Below the pieces are notes generated by a model. It was not told the origin of the DNA. It ran no database searches and worked only from the letters and a program-made list of their open reading frames with translations. A stretch of 43,915 bases of DNA, taken from Propionicimonas sp. GTDB lineage: Bacteria > Actinomycetota > Actinomycetes > Propionibacteriales > Propionibacteriaceae. The stretch lies in contig NZ_JARKPQ010000177.1 of assembly GCF_029975155.1 (NCBI RefSeq), positions 1 through 43,915 on the forward strand, in the 5' to 3' direction. A program made the position numbers and the translations under genes. Positions 32,802-41,951 of the stretch are shown one piece after another. Every line of letters begins with the position of its first letter. The first letter of the stretch is position 1.

Positions 32802-33653
32802 GTGGGAATTCACTACGAACACGGGATCCGTCCCGAGGTCTATGAATGGATGCTCGTGGACGGCCCGAAGGCGACCGACGTCGGTGTGGGCGCCAACGGG
32901 ACCGTCTGGATCGTGGGCAACGAACCTCGCCCCGGCGGCTACGGGCTCCACCGGTGGACAGGCCTGCGCTGGATCCCGCAGGACGTCGGCGCGGTCACCG
33001 TCGAGGTGAGCCCGAAGGGCAACGCGTGGTTGGTCACCGACGCCGGCGAGTTGCTGCAGCCGGTCGATGGGGGTTGGCGGCATCTCGCCACTCCGGGACG
33101 CGTGGTCGACGTGGCGGTCGGGCCGCTGCCGTGGGCCGAGGACGGCACGGTGTGGATCATCACCCAGACCAGCGACGGCCAGCCGGGCAAGGTGCTGCGC
33201 CTGGTCGGTGCGAACTGGGTGGAGAACGACTCCAGTCCGGTCGAGGTGCCCCGCTGGTTCGCCACGGCATCGGTCAACGACGACGACGAGTTCAACAACG
33301 ATCCCTTCCCCGGCCAGGCGCCGAGGCACCCCGTGTCCGTTGCGGTGATGGCCGACGGGCTGCCATGGGTCGTGGACGAGGACGGATGGGTGTACCGGAA
33401 GTCGATCGGCACGGACGGCTGGATCGTCGTGACCCCGGAGAAGGTGGCGGAGGTCGTCATCTCGCTGCAGGGCAACGTCTGGGCGGTCGGGACCGATGAG
33501 CGTCCGCTGGGCCATGGGCTGTTCCGCTACTACCACGGGACCGACTGGCATGCCTATGAAGGCGACGTGACGCACATCTCCGTCGGACCGGACGGCATGC
33601 CCTGGGCGGTTGACGCTGCGGGACGCATCCTGCGCCACCACGTCCGCTGGTGA
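32802..33653 (+). CDS. Six-repeat tectonin-type beta-propeller protein 1
   Basis: A 283-residue protein with no recognised enzyme motif. It has six tectonin-like blade signatures of the form (I/V)xVxxxGxxWxV: VGVGANGTVWIVG (27-39), VEVSPKGNAWLVT (67-79), VAVGPLPWAEDGTVWII (104-120), VAVMADGLPWVVD (180-192), VVISLQGNVWAVG (218-230) and ISVGPDGMPWAVD (259-271). This fits a closed six-bladed propeller, a fold used for glycan or lipid-head-group binding. No signal peptide, lipobox or membrane helix is seen. The start is GTG 32802, with GAGAGGAAA upstream. It lies between the dehydrogenases and its own paralog. The function is unknown. Confidence 0.8.
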   Translation: MGIHYEHGIRPEVYEWMLVDGPKATDVGVGANGTVWIVGNEPRPGGYGLHRWTGLRWIPQDVGAVTVEVSPKGNAWLVTDAGELLQPVDGGWRHLATPGRVVDVAVGPLPWAEDGTVWIITQTSDGQPGKVLRLVGANWVENDSSPVEVPRWFATASVNDDDEFNNDPFPGQAPRHPVSVAVMADGLPWVVDEDGWVYRKSIGTDGWIVVTPEKVAEVVISLQGNVWAVGTDERPLGHGLFRYYHGTDWHAYEGDVTHISVGPDGMPWAVDAAGRILRHHVRW

Positions 33654-33686
33654 CCTGTATTCACGCTTTGATCTGAGAGGCCAAAA

Positions 33687-34520
33687 ATGGAGAATTTCTA
33701 TCACTTCAACCTGCGCGGCATTCCTGGGGACCAGACCCATATGTACGAGATGGTGACCGGGGAATGGTCGCGAGTGCTCAGCGTCTTCACCAAGGGCAAC
33801 CCGGCCCGCGACATCGCCATCGGGCCGGACGGCCAGGTCTGGGTGCTGATGAAGGCCGTGAACACCGGTGATCAGCCGGACGACGGAGTCGACTTCGAAC
33901 TGCGCTGGTACAACGGCTACGCCCCGCTCGGCGATCAGTCTGCCGGCTGGGATCTGGTGCCGGGCGGCGCGGGCGTCGCGGTGACCGCGGACGAGGAGGG
34001 CCGCCCGTGGGTGTGCCGGGCCTCGGGAGAGATCCTGCGGCGGCTGGACGACGGCAGTTGGCAGACCCTACCCGGCTCGGCCAGCGATCTCTCGGTGGGC
34101 GCGAACGGCGCCGCGTGGGCGGTGGGGACCAAGGACGTCGACCACGGCCACGAGATCCTGCGCTGGACCGGGCAGGACTGGGAAGAAGTGCCCGCACCCA
34201 CCGGTGCCGTGCGGATCGCCGTCTCCCCGTCGGGGGAGCCGTGGATCGCGAACAGTCGCGACCAGATCTTCCGCTACCTGGGCGGCAGGTGGTACCGCGT
34301 CATGGGTTCGGCGATCGACCTGGCCTTCGGCGCCGACGGCAACCTCTGGATCGCCAGTGCCCACGGCGGCGGTCAAGGAGGCTGCTTGGTCTATCACTGG
34401 AACGGCCGTGAATGGGACAAGATCGACGGCGCCGCCGTGCGGATCGCCGTGATGCCCAATGGCATGCCCTGGTTGGTCAACATCCGTGGGCACGTCTATC
34501 CGCGAGTGCTCAACCACTGA
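33687..34520 (+). CDS. Six-repeat tectonin-type beta-propeller protein 2
   Basis: A 277-residue paralog of the preceding protein. It also has six blade signatures: IAIGPDGQVWVLM (43-55), VAVTADEEGRPWVC (97-110), LSVGANGAAWAVG (135-147), IAVSPSGEPWIAN (177-189), LAFGADGNLWIAS (212-224) and IAVMPNGMPWLVN (253-265). Between blades the motif LRWTGQDWEEV or similar recurs. No export signal is visible. The ATG at 33687 has GAGAGG upstream, and the gene lies 33 bases after its paralog. Overall sequence similarity between the two is limited to the blade pattern, so they may form a pair with different ligands. Confidence 0.8.
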   Translation: MENFYHFNLRGIPGDQTHMYEMVTGEWSRVLSVFTKGNPARDIAIGPDGQVWVLMKAVNTGDQPDDGVDFELRWYNGYAPLGDQSAGWDLVPGGAGVAVTADEEGRPWVCRASGEILRRLDDGSWQTLPGSASDLSVGANGAAWAVGTKDVDHGHEILRWTGQDWEEVPAPTGAVRIAVSPSGEPWIANSRDQIFRYLGGRWYRVMGSAIDLAFGADGNLWIASAHGGGQGGCLVYHWNGREWDKIDGAAVRIAVMPNGMPWLVNIRGHVYPRVLNH

Positions 34521-34575
34521 TCACTGGCGTTCGACTCACAGACACTCGGATCACACGACTAACAAGGAGGTTCAC

Positions 34576-35946
34576 GTGATCACCATGAGAACTCAGGCCT
34601 GGTCTCGGAGAAGGATCGTGGGTGTGGCGGGTGCCCTCACCCTGGCATTGGCCACTGTCGCCTGTACCAGCGGACCGCCCACTGCCGGCGGAGCCGACAC
34701 CGCGGGCGCGGGGCAGACCGGCACAGCCGAACTGCGCATGCTCTCGGTGCAGTCCGGCGGCGCGTTCGAGGGATTGCAGTCGGTTGTTGCGGCCTTCAAC
34801 CAGGCCAACCCGGACGTCCACATCACCCTGGAGAACACCGACAGCGCGACCTACAACACGAACATCAAGCTGCTGGCCTCGGCCGACGACGCGCCCGACC
34901 TCATCGAGGTCGGCCAGGGCAACACGCAGATGCGGCCGCTCGTCGAGGCCGGTCTGCTCCTGTCGCTGGAGAAGTACAACGAGCAGTACAAGTGGACCGA
35001 CAGGATCGACGCCAAGCTGCTCGACCAGTCGCGCGCGACCGACGACGGCAAGGCGTGGGGCACCGGCACGCTGTACGGCGTCCCCTACGTCGGCAACATG
35101 ATCGGCATCTACTACAACCGCGCCGATGTGAAGGCACTGGGCGTCGATCCGACCGCCTTCAAGACGGTCGATGACCTCAATGCCGCACTGGCCAAGGCCA
35201 AGGCCGCCGGCAAGGTGCCGATCTTCGTGGGCAACGCCGACAACAACGGTGACTCCGGGGAGAAGCCCTGGGAGGCATTGGCGGCCGCGTTCCAGACTCC
35301 GGAGCAGAAGATCAACTGGATCTCCGGTCAGCCGGGCGCCTCCATCGACAATCCGAACGCGATCGCCGCGACCCAGCAGTTGGTCGACTGGATCGGTGCG
35401 GGGTACTTCAACGACGACGCTGCCGGAGTTGGACGTGAGGACGCTGTGGGCAGGTTCGCCAAGGGTGGTTCAGTCTTCATGATCACCGGAAGCTGGATGC
35501 TGGGCACCATCAAGGACGCCGGTGGGGACGACATCGGCTACGTCCGGATGCCCGAGGCCAGGGCCGGCGAGGTCGCTCGGGCGAGCGGCGCCACTGGCCA
35601 GCCGTTCTCGGTCTCGGTGAAGTCGAAGTACCCCGACCAGGCGGCCAGGTTCCTGGACTACCTGGCCTCCGAGGCCACGGCGCAGACCCTCTTCGACGCC
35701 GGCTCGCTGCCCCTGGTCGGCGCGGACAGGGTCTCGACCGACAGCAAGCTGGTGGAGGACGCGCTCGGCGCGTGGGACACCTTGGTGACCACAGGCGTGC
35801 TGACCCTGCACACCGACTGGGCCACCCCGTCGACCCAGTTGGTGCTGAACCCGACCATTCAGGCCTTCTACCTCGGCAAGGGAACGCCACAGGAGTTCGT
35901 GAAGGCCATGCAGGCCGACTGGGAACAGTTCAAGGCCTCGAGCTGA
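34576..35946 (+). CDS. Extracellular sugar-binding lipoprotein of an ABC importer
   Basis: A 456-residue family-1 (MalE-like) solute-binding protein. The N-terminus has basic residues (SRRRIVG), a hydrophobic stretch and a lipidation Cys at 30 (LATVAC, with Thr at the usual Leu position). A linker rich in Gly, Ala and Thr follows, then ELRMLSVQSGG and EVGQGNTQMRPLVEAGLLL. The start is GTG 34576, because AAGGAGG lies 5 bases upstream; the ATG at 34585 would be too far. It is followed by two permease genes. Carbohydrate specificity is expected, but the ligand is not evident. Confidence 0.92.
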   Translation: MITMRTQAWSRRRIVGVAGALTLALATVACTSGPPTAGGADTAGAGQTGTAELRMLSVQSGGAFEGLQSVVAAFNQANPDVHITLENTDSATYNTNIKLLASADDAPDLIEVGQGNTQMRPLVEAGLLLSLEKYNEQYKWTDRIDAKLLDQSRATDDGKAWGTGTLYGVPYVGNMIGIYYNRADVKALGVDPTAFKTVDDLNAALAKAKAAGKVPIFVGNADNNGDSGEKPWEALAAAFQTPEQKINWISGQPGASIDNPNAIAATQQLVDWIGAGYFNDDAAGVGREDAVGRFAKGGSVFMITGSWMLGTIKDAGGDDIGYVRMPEARAGEVARASGATGQPFSVSVKSKYPDQAARFLDYLASEATAQTLFDAGSLPLVGADRVSTDSKLVEDALGAWDTLVTTGVLTLHTDWATPSTQLVLNPTIQAFYLGKGTPQEFVKAMQADWEQFKASS

Positions 35947-35977
35947 CGACTGGCCAGACGAAAGGGTGGTGAGCGCC

Positions 35978-36940
35978 GTGCCCGGACCTACGGCTCCGAA
36001 CCCCGAGACCGCCCCGTCCCGGGGGCGCGAGGAGAACCCTCCGCCCCCGGGCAGGACGAGGCGGCGCGCGCGGGACGTCACCCGGGACGGGGTGACGGCC
36101 TACCTGTACGTCCTCCCGGCCTTGCTGCTGTGCGGGGTGTTCGTCCTCTACCCGCTGGCCGCGACGGTGTACTACTCGTTCACCCGCTGGAACGGCCTGA
36201 CGGAAGCGACCTTCATCGGCTTCGACAACTATCTCCGCGAACTGTCCGACCCGCGGTTGCTGGCCGCGTTGTCCAACGCCATGTTCCTGCTGATCTTCTT
36301 CTCGATCGTGCCGGTCGCCCTGGGGCTCGTGCTCGCGGCGCTGCTCAGCCGCAGCAACCTGCCCGGCCTGGGGTTCTGCCGCACGGTGCTGTTCCTGCCG
36401 CAGGTGATTCCCATGGTGGTCATCGGCTACGCCTGGAAATGGATGTACGCGCAGGACGGGGCGGTCAACGAGGTGCTGAGGGCCGTCGGTCTGGAGAGCT
36501 GGACCCGGATCTGGCTCGGTGACCTCGACTGGGCGTTGCCGGCCGTGGGAGTCGTGGGCTCCTGGGTGGTCACCGGCTTCTGCATGGTGCTGTTCCTGGC
36601 GGGCATCGCCCGTATCGACCAATCGCTCTACGACGCCGCGCGGGTGGACGGCGCGGGACGGGTCCGTGAGTTCTTCGCCGTGACTCTGCCGGGGATCCGC
36701 GGCGAACTGCTGATCGCTCTGACCATCACCATCATCGGCGGCCTTCGAAGCTTCGACGTCGTCTTCGCCGCCACCGGCGGCGGCCCCGTCAACGCGACCC
36801 AGGTCCCGGCTCTCCGGGTCTACCAACTGGCCTTCTGGGAGTCGGCCATCGGCCCGGCGGCAAGCGTTGCCGTGATGCTGACCATCATCGTGGTCGCGGT
36901 TGGCGTCGGGATGCAACGGATCCCAAGGAGTGCGGAATGA
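35978..36940 (+). CDS. ABC sugar transporter permease (MalF-type)
   Basis: A 320-residue inner-membrane permease with about six helices after a basic, Pro-rich cytoplasmic N-terminus. The EAA loop that docks the ATPase reads YDAARVDGAGRVREFFAVTL. The start is uncertain among three GTGs; I favour 35978 because AAAGGG lies 11 bases upstream, while 35966 and 35969 are too close. Its stop overlaps the next permease (ATGA). Confidence 0.9.
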   Translation: MPGPTAPNPETAPSRGREENPPPPGRTRRRARDVTRDGVTAYLYVLPALLLCGVFVLYPLAATVYYSFTRWNGLTEATFIGFDNYLRELSDPRLLAALSNAMFLLIFFSIVPVALGLVLAALLSRSNLPGLGFCRTVLFLPQVIPMVVIGYAWKWMYAQDGAVNEVLRAVGLESWTRIWLGDLDWALPAVGVVGSWVVTGFCMVLFLAGIARIDQSLYDAARVDGAGRVREFFAVTLPGIRGELLIALTITIIGGLRSFDVVFAATGGGPVNATQVPALRVYQLAFWESAIGPAASVAVMLTIIVVAVGVGMQRIPRSAE

Positions 36941-37761
36941 GAGACACCCCGCTGCAACGAAGCGTCAGCTACGCGATCCTCTTCGTCGGAGTGCTCCTGG
37001 TGGTGGTGCCGCTGTACAGCGTCGTCGCCGTCTCTCTGCACCCCGAGGGCGTGACCAGCGGTGGCCTGTCCTGGCCGAGCGACCCGACCTTCGCGCACTA
37101 TGTGACCGCGTGGACGACCCAGGACTTCGGCCGCATGATCCTCAACAGCCTGGTGGTCGCCACCAGCGTCGCCGTGATCGCCGTCTGCGCCGCCGCCTTG
37201 GCCGGCTACGCGTTCTCGGTGATGAACTTCCGTGGCAAGCGGCTGCTGTTCCCGATCCTGCTCATCGGGATCATGGTGCCGTTCGAAGGGCTGATCCTGC
37301 CCCTCTACTTCACCTTGCGCCACGTCGGCCTGACCAACGATCCGGTGGGTGTGATCGCCGCGGAGGCAGGACTCTACGTGTCCTTCGGAGTGCTGTGGAT
37401 GCGGCAGGCCTTCGATTCCGTCCCGCAGGCCGTCCTGGATGCGGCCAAGGTGGACGGCGCCACCTCCTGGAAGACCTTGTGGCAGGTCGCGATGCCGATC
37501 TCGTGGCCGAGCGCGGCCACCCTCGGGATTCTGTTCTTCGTCTGGAGCTGGAAAGAGTTCCTGATCGCTCTGGTCCTCCTGCAGACCCAGTCCTCCAAGA
37601 CCGCCCCTGCCGGCCTGAGCGCCTTCGCCGGGAAGTACGTGACCAACGTCCCGGACCTGGCGGCCGCCGCGGTGATCGTGTCGCTCCCCGTGGTCGTCAT
37701 GTACCTGTTCCTGCAGAAGCAGATGATCCAGGGGCTCACTCAGGGTGCGGTCAAGGGATAG
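36937..37761 (+). CDS. ABC sugar transporter permease (MalG-type)
   Basis: A 274-residue partner permease with six predicted helices. The N-terminal helix is YAILFVGVLLVVVPLYSVVA and the EAA loop is LDAAKVDGATSWKTLWQVAM. The start is ATG 36937, overlapping the previous gene by 4 bases. No ATPase gene follows; a shared ATPase of the MsiK type encoded elsewhere is the usual arrangement in actinobacteria. Confidence 0.92.
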   Translation: MRDTPLQRSVSYAILFVGVLLVVVPLYSVVAVSLHPEGVTSGGLSWPSDPTFAHYVTAWTTQDFGRMILNSLVVATSVAVIAVCAAALAGYAFSVMNFRGKRLLFPILLIGIMVPFEGLILPLYFTLRHVGLTNDPVGVIAAEAGLYVSFGVLWMRQAFDSVPQAVLDAAKVDGATSWKTLWQVAMPISWPSAATLGILFFVWSWKEFLIALVLLQTQSSKTAPAGLSAFAGKYVTNVPDLAAAAVIVSLPVVVMYLFLQKQMIQGLTQGAVKG

Positions 37762-37819
37762 CCAACGCTGTCGGTGCGACGACGCGTGTCACCGGATGAC
37801 GGAAACGGAAGAGGTTCGG

Positions 37820-39031
37820 GTGCCTTCAGCCAAGAGCGGGTTGCCGTGGGCCAGCCTGGGCATCCTCGCCGTCGGCTCCTTTGTCATCGTCTGCAGCCAG
37901 TCGGGCACGAGCGGGCTCATCGCCGACATCGCCGCCGGACTGGGCACCACGGACGGAGGCGTGGGGATCGCCGTCACCGTGTTCTCGGCCGCCGTGGCGA
38001 TCTCCACGCTGCCGATGTTCGTGGTGCTGCGCCGCCGTTCGCGCAAGACGGTGCTGGTGCTCGGCTTCGCCGGCGCCGGCGTGAGCAGCCTCGCCGCCAG
38101 CGCCGCGCCCAATCTGGCGCTGTTCGTCGTCAGTCGCATGGCCGGAGGCGTCGCCCACGGGCTGTTCTCCATGGCGCTGATGGCCTATATCGCGCTGACG
38201 GTGCAGCGACGGTTCATGGGTCGCGCGCTGGCGATAGCGGGCGCCGGTTCGGCGCTGGCGATGTGGGTGGGCATCCCGATGGTCACCTGGATCGGCTACG
38301 GGCCGGGCGGGTGGCGGCTGTCCTTCGGGATCATCGGGGCGGCGGCGCTGGTCGTGGCAACGTGGGTGCTCTTCGGCCTCCCCCGCGACCCGGACAGGCC
38401 TCGCTCCGGATCCGCGCGGCTGGAATGGTGGCGACTGGGCATGTGGGGGACGCGGGCCCGAGCGCTCGTCCCGGTGTGGCAAGCCAACGCCACGTCGGTC
38501 GCCAACGCGGCGTCGTTCTACGTCGTGTTCTCCTTCATCGGGACCTGGCTGGGCGAGGTGGCGCACGTCTCGGGGTCAGAGGTGGCGGCCGCGCTGCTTG
38601 TGGCCGGCACCGGAGCGATGGCCGGGATGGCGGCCGCCGGGCCGGTCTCGGACCTGTGGGGCACCAGGCGGGGGCAGACCTCGTTGGCGGTCTGGCTGGT
38701 GGCGCAGTCGTTGCTGCTGGCCGCGGTGGGCGCTCTCAGCCTCGGCGGAGGGTGGATGTGGGTGGCGATGTTCCTGCTGGGCGTGCCGGGCGGCGCACTG
38801 GCGATCGTGCAACAGGCCCGGGTGACCGAACTCACCCCTGAGCCGTTGCAGAAGGCCACCGCCGCCGCACAGAGCGTCGCTGGGAACGGCGGCATGGCGC
38901 TCGCCGGCGGAATCGGCGGCCTACTCATCGCCGGCGGCGCCACCTGGCTGTTGCCGTGGGCGACGGTGGTGTTCGCCCTGATCGCGTTGTGCCTCGATCA
39001 CACCATGTCCGCGCGGCTGCGAACCTCGTAG
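37820..39031 (+). CDS. MFS transporter
   Basis: About 403 residues with twelve hydrophobic helices. The first helix follows a short N-terminus (LPWASLGILAVGSFVIV). The mid-protein loop GPVSDLWGTRRG is the second copy of the MFS motif A. I favour GTG 37820 as start since GAAGAGG lies 5 bases upstream; an ATG at 37796 is possible. It is the last gene of the operon, 58 bases after the MalG-type permease, and resembles sugar or drug efflux carriers of the DHA1 type. It may export an overflow product or supply a second uptake route. Confidence 0.85.
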   Translation: MPSAKSGLPWASLGILAVGSFVIVCSQSGTSGLIADIAAGLGTTDGGVGIAVTVFSAAVAISTLPMFVVLRRRSRKTVLVLGFAGAGVSSLAASAAPNLALFVVSRMAGGVAHGLFSMALMAYIALTVQRRFMGRALAIAGAGSALAMWVGIPMVTWIGYGPGGWRLSFGIIGAAALVVATWVLFGLPRDPDRPRSGSARLEWWRLGMWGTRARALVPVWQANATSVANAASFYVVFSFIGTWLGEVAHVSGSEVAAALLVAGTGAMAGMAAAGPVSDLWGTRRGQTSLAVWLVAQSLLLAAVGALSLGGGWMWVAMFLLGVPGGALAIVQQARVTELTPEPLQKATAAAQSVAGNGGMALAGGIGGLLIAGGATWLLPWATVVFALIALCLDHTMSARLRTS

Positions 39032-39086
39032 CCGGCGCGGTGAGGCAGGACCTCCGCCCGTCCCACCCTTTGGCCGTTCCGGTGGC

Positions 39087-39186
39087 GACGACCTCGTACG
39101 CGGCCAAATACGCACCCCGACCGACCCGCCGAGCATCTGGCGGTCCCACGGGCGATGCTCACGGCTCGGATACCTGGACGGTCTGA
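39087..39186 (+). pseudogene. Decayed copy of the korB 3' end
   Basis: This stretch aligns with the last 102 bases of korB (27330-27431) at roughly 75-80% identity, with two single-base gaps. Reading across the gaps gives DDLVRGQIRT, a middle part close to DPAEHLAV, and the same ending GSDTWTV then TGA as korB. Just upstream a TTCCG and a short deletion suggest the homology once went further. It lies 55 bases after the MFS gene, at the far end of the carbohydrate block from korB. It is too short and broken to be functional. Confidence 0.75.
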
Positions 39187-39245
39187 GAACCCGGGCATCG
39201 CCGCCCGTCGCTGTGCAAGAGTCAACCCTCTTCGCGCGACTCCGG

Positions 39246-41093
39246 CTACTTGGCTGCGGTGATGGTGCCTCCCTGGAAGGTCTGGCTGCACTGGGTTTCG
39301 GTGCAGGTTTGTTCGGTGGTCGGGTAGCCGTAGGTTCCGCTTTCCCGGTTCGCGTTCTTCCATTTGGCGAGGATGGGGGCTTGGATGCTGTGGGCGCCCA
39401 GCCCGTCAGTGCCGTAGATCTCGCCGTTCTGGAAGCGCTGGCCGAACCCGTTGTCCTTCGTTGTGGTGAACGAGTGCCCAGACGGCGTTCCGAGTGGTCC
39501 AGCGGGCCCGCCGGTGTTGATCCAGCGCTGCCGGATCGCATCGACTGTCGCCCAGCTGCTGCTGGCCGTGGCCATGACCTGGCCGCCCTGGAAGTCCTGC
39601 CAGCACACTCCAGTGTCGGTGTCGCACTGCTGCTCGCCGGTCGGATATCCGAGGTAGCCGTTCTCCCGGCTCTTGGCCTCCCACGCACTCCGGATCGGCT
39701 TGAGAACCGCATGTGCGCCGGTGTCGCTGCTCCAGTAGATCGAACCGTTCTGGAAGTGCTGGCCGACACCGTTGTCCTTCGTGGTGCTGAAGGAGTTCGC
39801 TGTCGGTGTTCCCAGCGGTCCGGCTGGGCCGCCGGTGGCGATCCAGCGCTGCCGGACGGCATCGGTGGTGATCCAGGCGTTGGCGCCAGCCGACATGATC
39901 TGACCGCCCTTGAAGTCCTGCCAGCAGACCCCATCGGCACAGCTCTGGTCGCTGGTCGGAACACCGAGGCTGCCGCCGGCCCCGCTGCTGCTGTTCCACT
40001 TGGTCAGGATCGCGCCCGCGGTCATGGGCCGGTAGAGGGCGAACCAGTAGGTGCCGACGCCGCCTGGCTTCTCAACGGTGACCTGGTAGCTGTCTGCGGT
40101 GAGCGCGAGTTCTCGGTGTCCGTCGAGGGTGCCGAGGTTGGCTCCGGTAGACAGCCGGGTAAGGGTCGAGTTGGCCATCAGGGTGGTCCATCCGCTGGAG
40201 TCGAACCACACTGTCTGGTCGACGTCAAGGGCAAAGGTGTAGATGTCCTTCGACGCGGTGGTCTCCAGGTTGCCTGCGCCGGCGACCGGCTGGCCATCGA
40301 TCTTGCCGTTCTCGATCCTCATCCCGATTCCGATCGGGAAGGTCTGGGCTGCCGGCTTCAGATAGGAGGTGAAGGTGTAGGTTCCGGCCGTGCCAGCGTT
40401 CTCACCAGTGATCCGGTACCTGCCAGCCGCCAGAACGAGCTCATGGTGACCATCGAGAGGACCAAGGTCCTGACCGGTGTCGAGGCTGCTCAGTCGGGAA
40501 CCGGCCCAGATCGTGGTCCACCCGTCCCCGTCGAAGGCCACCGTCTGCGCAGACTCCAAGGCGAAGTCGTAGACATCTTTCGATGCGGTCGTCTCCAGGT
40601 TTCCGGCACCCACGACTGGCTGACCGCCGATCTTGCCGTTCTCAACCTTCTGGCCGATCTGGTAGTCAAACGACTGCGCCGCGGGCTTCACGAACGAGGT
40701 GAACCAGTAGCCACCGGTGGTTCCGGTCTTCTCCACCTCGACGCGATACGAGCCTGCCTGCAGCTCGTATTCATGATGACCATTCACCGCACCCAGGACG
40801 GTGCTGTCGGCGAGCCGAACCAGCTGGGAGCCGCCCATCGGCCCCATCCAGGCGTCCCCGTCAAAAACGACCGTTGCGGCGTCGTCCACCGTGAAGGTGT
40901 ACTCGTCACGCGACGACGTCGTCTCCAGGTTCCCCGCGCCTGCGGCTGTCTGGCCGTCGATCTTGCCGTTCTCCACCTTCTGGCCAACACCGATATCGAA
41001 CTTCTGAGTCGGCGGCTTGGGGTAGGAGGTGAACACATAGCCACCCGTGGCGCCGGTCTTGGCCACCACGATCCGATAGTCCCCAGCCGTCAA
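39246..41093 (-). pseudogene. 5'-truncated gene for a repeat protein with LGFP domains
   Basis: The readable frame gives 615 residues. The first 350 hold repeats with an exact period of 110 residues: the motif ENGKIDGQ-x-x-x-GAGNLETT starts near residues 41, 151 and 261, each followed by a D-x-Y-x-F strand. The C-terminal 255 residues are LGFP-type repeats (GPLGTPTANSF, GYLGYPTGEQ, GPLGTPSGHSF, GTYGYPTTEQ), known from secreted cell-wall-associated proteins of actinobacteria. The first codon would be a TTG with no ribosome-binding site, an in-frame TAG lies five codons upstream, and the frame opens in mid-repeat with no signal peptide. The gene has therefore lost its 5' end. Confidence 0.8.
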
Positions 41094-41144
41094 CTTTGAT
41101 GGCGGCTATCCACTTTTGGCGCCCGCTATAGCCAGCCGCGGCGG

Positions 41145-41441
41145 CTAGCTAAATAGATACAATGCGGCGGAGATCGCTGCAGCAAGCAAGATCGACGCAA
41201 CGATCAACTTCGGCCCACCGCCACTTCTCGCGAAGGAAATGAACATCGGGGCTGCTATTCCGCACGGCACCACAAGCGGTAGGCCCATAAAGAGAGCAAA
41301 GGTCCTGTACGGACCAGGGAGAAATATTAGTGACAGCCCCAACGCCACGCCAGAAAATGCTGCGATTGAGGCCAGTATTGCGACGACCACGGCCCATGGT
41401 GGGCACCAAGGGTCGGGATTCTCGATATCGACGTGTGACAT
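41145..41441 (-). CDS. Small membrane protein, function unknown
   Basis: A 98-residue protein with three hydrophobic segments: WAVVVAILASIAAFSGVALG, then TFALFMGLPLVVPCGIAAPM, then VASILLAAAISAALYLF at the C-terminus. The start is ATG 41439-41441 (MSHVDIENPDPW) with AAGGA 7 bases upstream. I do not recognise the family. It lies in DNA of visibly lower GC than the rest of the window, next to the truncated repeat gene, so it is probably part of an acquired, decaying region. Confidence 0.6.
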   Translation of the reverse strand: MSHVDIENPDPWCPPWAVVVAILASIAAFSGVALGLSLIFLPGPYRTFALFMGLPLVVPCGIAAPMFISFARSGGGPKLIVASILLAAAISAALYLFS

Positions 41442-41951
41442 CTTCTCATCCTTCCACATTCAGTGGGCTTTCGCGGCACTGACACAGATCTCATGCGAGC
41501 GGCCGACGTCAGCTGGCTAGAGCACTTCGCTAAGTATCGCTCATGGACTGCCGCCAGGGGTCGCTTTCGACGAGATCAGCCGGAGCGCGCGTCCGTCCAC
41601 CCCGCCTCAATGGCGCCGATCAACAGCTTTCTATCGTCCGAGGAGCACCGACCGAACAACGGTTTCGAGATCGGCAGCACGCAGCCGGCTCCGCCGGGCG
41701 TGCGCCTACCCGATCCCGACACACCCGCGATCTGGCGATCAGCTCCTACCATTGTTCGCACCTGCCACGGCCGCATTTAGAACTTCTGGGTGGCGACCCG
41801 GCAAATACTCGCCTGCACCAACGCGCGCGGGATAGGAAACTCCGAGCGCCAGCGTTCGCACTAAGGGCGGGCGAAGGCTGTCGGCGTTTGCTGGTGGCGC
41901 GTATACCGTAGACCCCGGCGAGCCCGCCATTTCCCTGGGCCAGGACACCTA
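41442..41951. other. Gene-poor stretch
   Basis: About 510 bases between the small membrane protein and the first lipoprotein gene. Short open frames occur on both strands, but none has a ribosome-binding site together with protein-like composition. I see no RNA gene, strong hairpin or repeat. It is probably decayed DNA. Confidence 0.5.

Larger units (their letters stand above)
27432..39186. other. Putative carbohydrate-utilisation island between korB and a korB 3' remnant
   Basis: Eleven genes of sugar uptake and oxidation lie between the intact korB stop and a diverged copy of about the last 100 bases of korB. Duplication of a gene's 3' end at both sides of a block is what integration at a gene 3' end, or recombination between repeats, leaves behind. 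No integrase, transposase or terminal inverted repeat was seen, so the mechanism is open. Confidence 0.5.

Noticed and set aside
27432..39186. A transposon or prophage around the sugar genes
   Set aside because: No transposase, integrase, phage gene or terminal inverted repeats were found. Only the korB tail duplication marks a boundary.
39246..41093. CRISPR-like or VNTR array in the repeat region
   Set aside because: The repeats are protein-level with a 330-bp period and diverged DNA, not short direct repeats with spacers. No cas genes are nearby.
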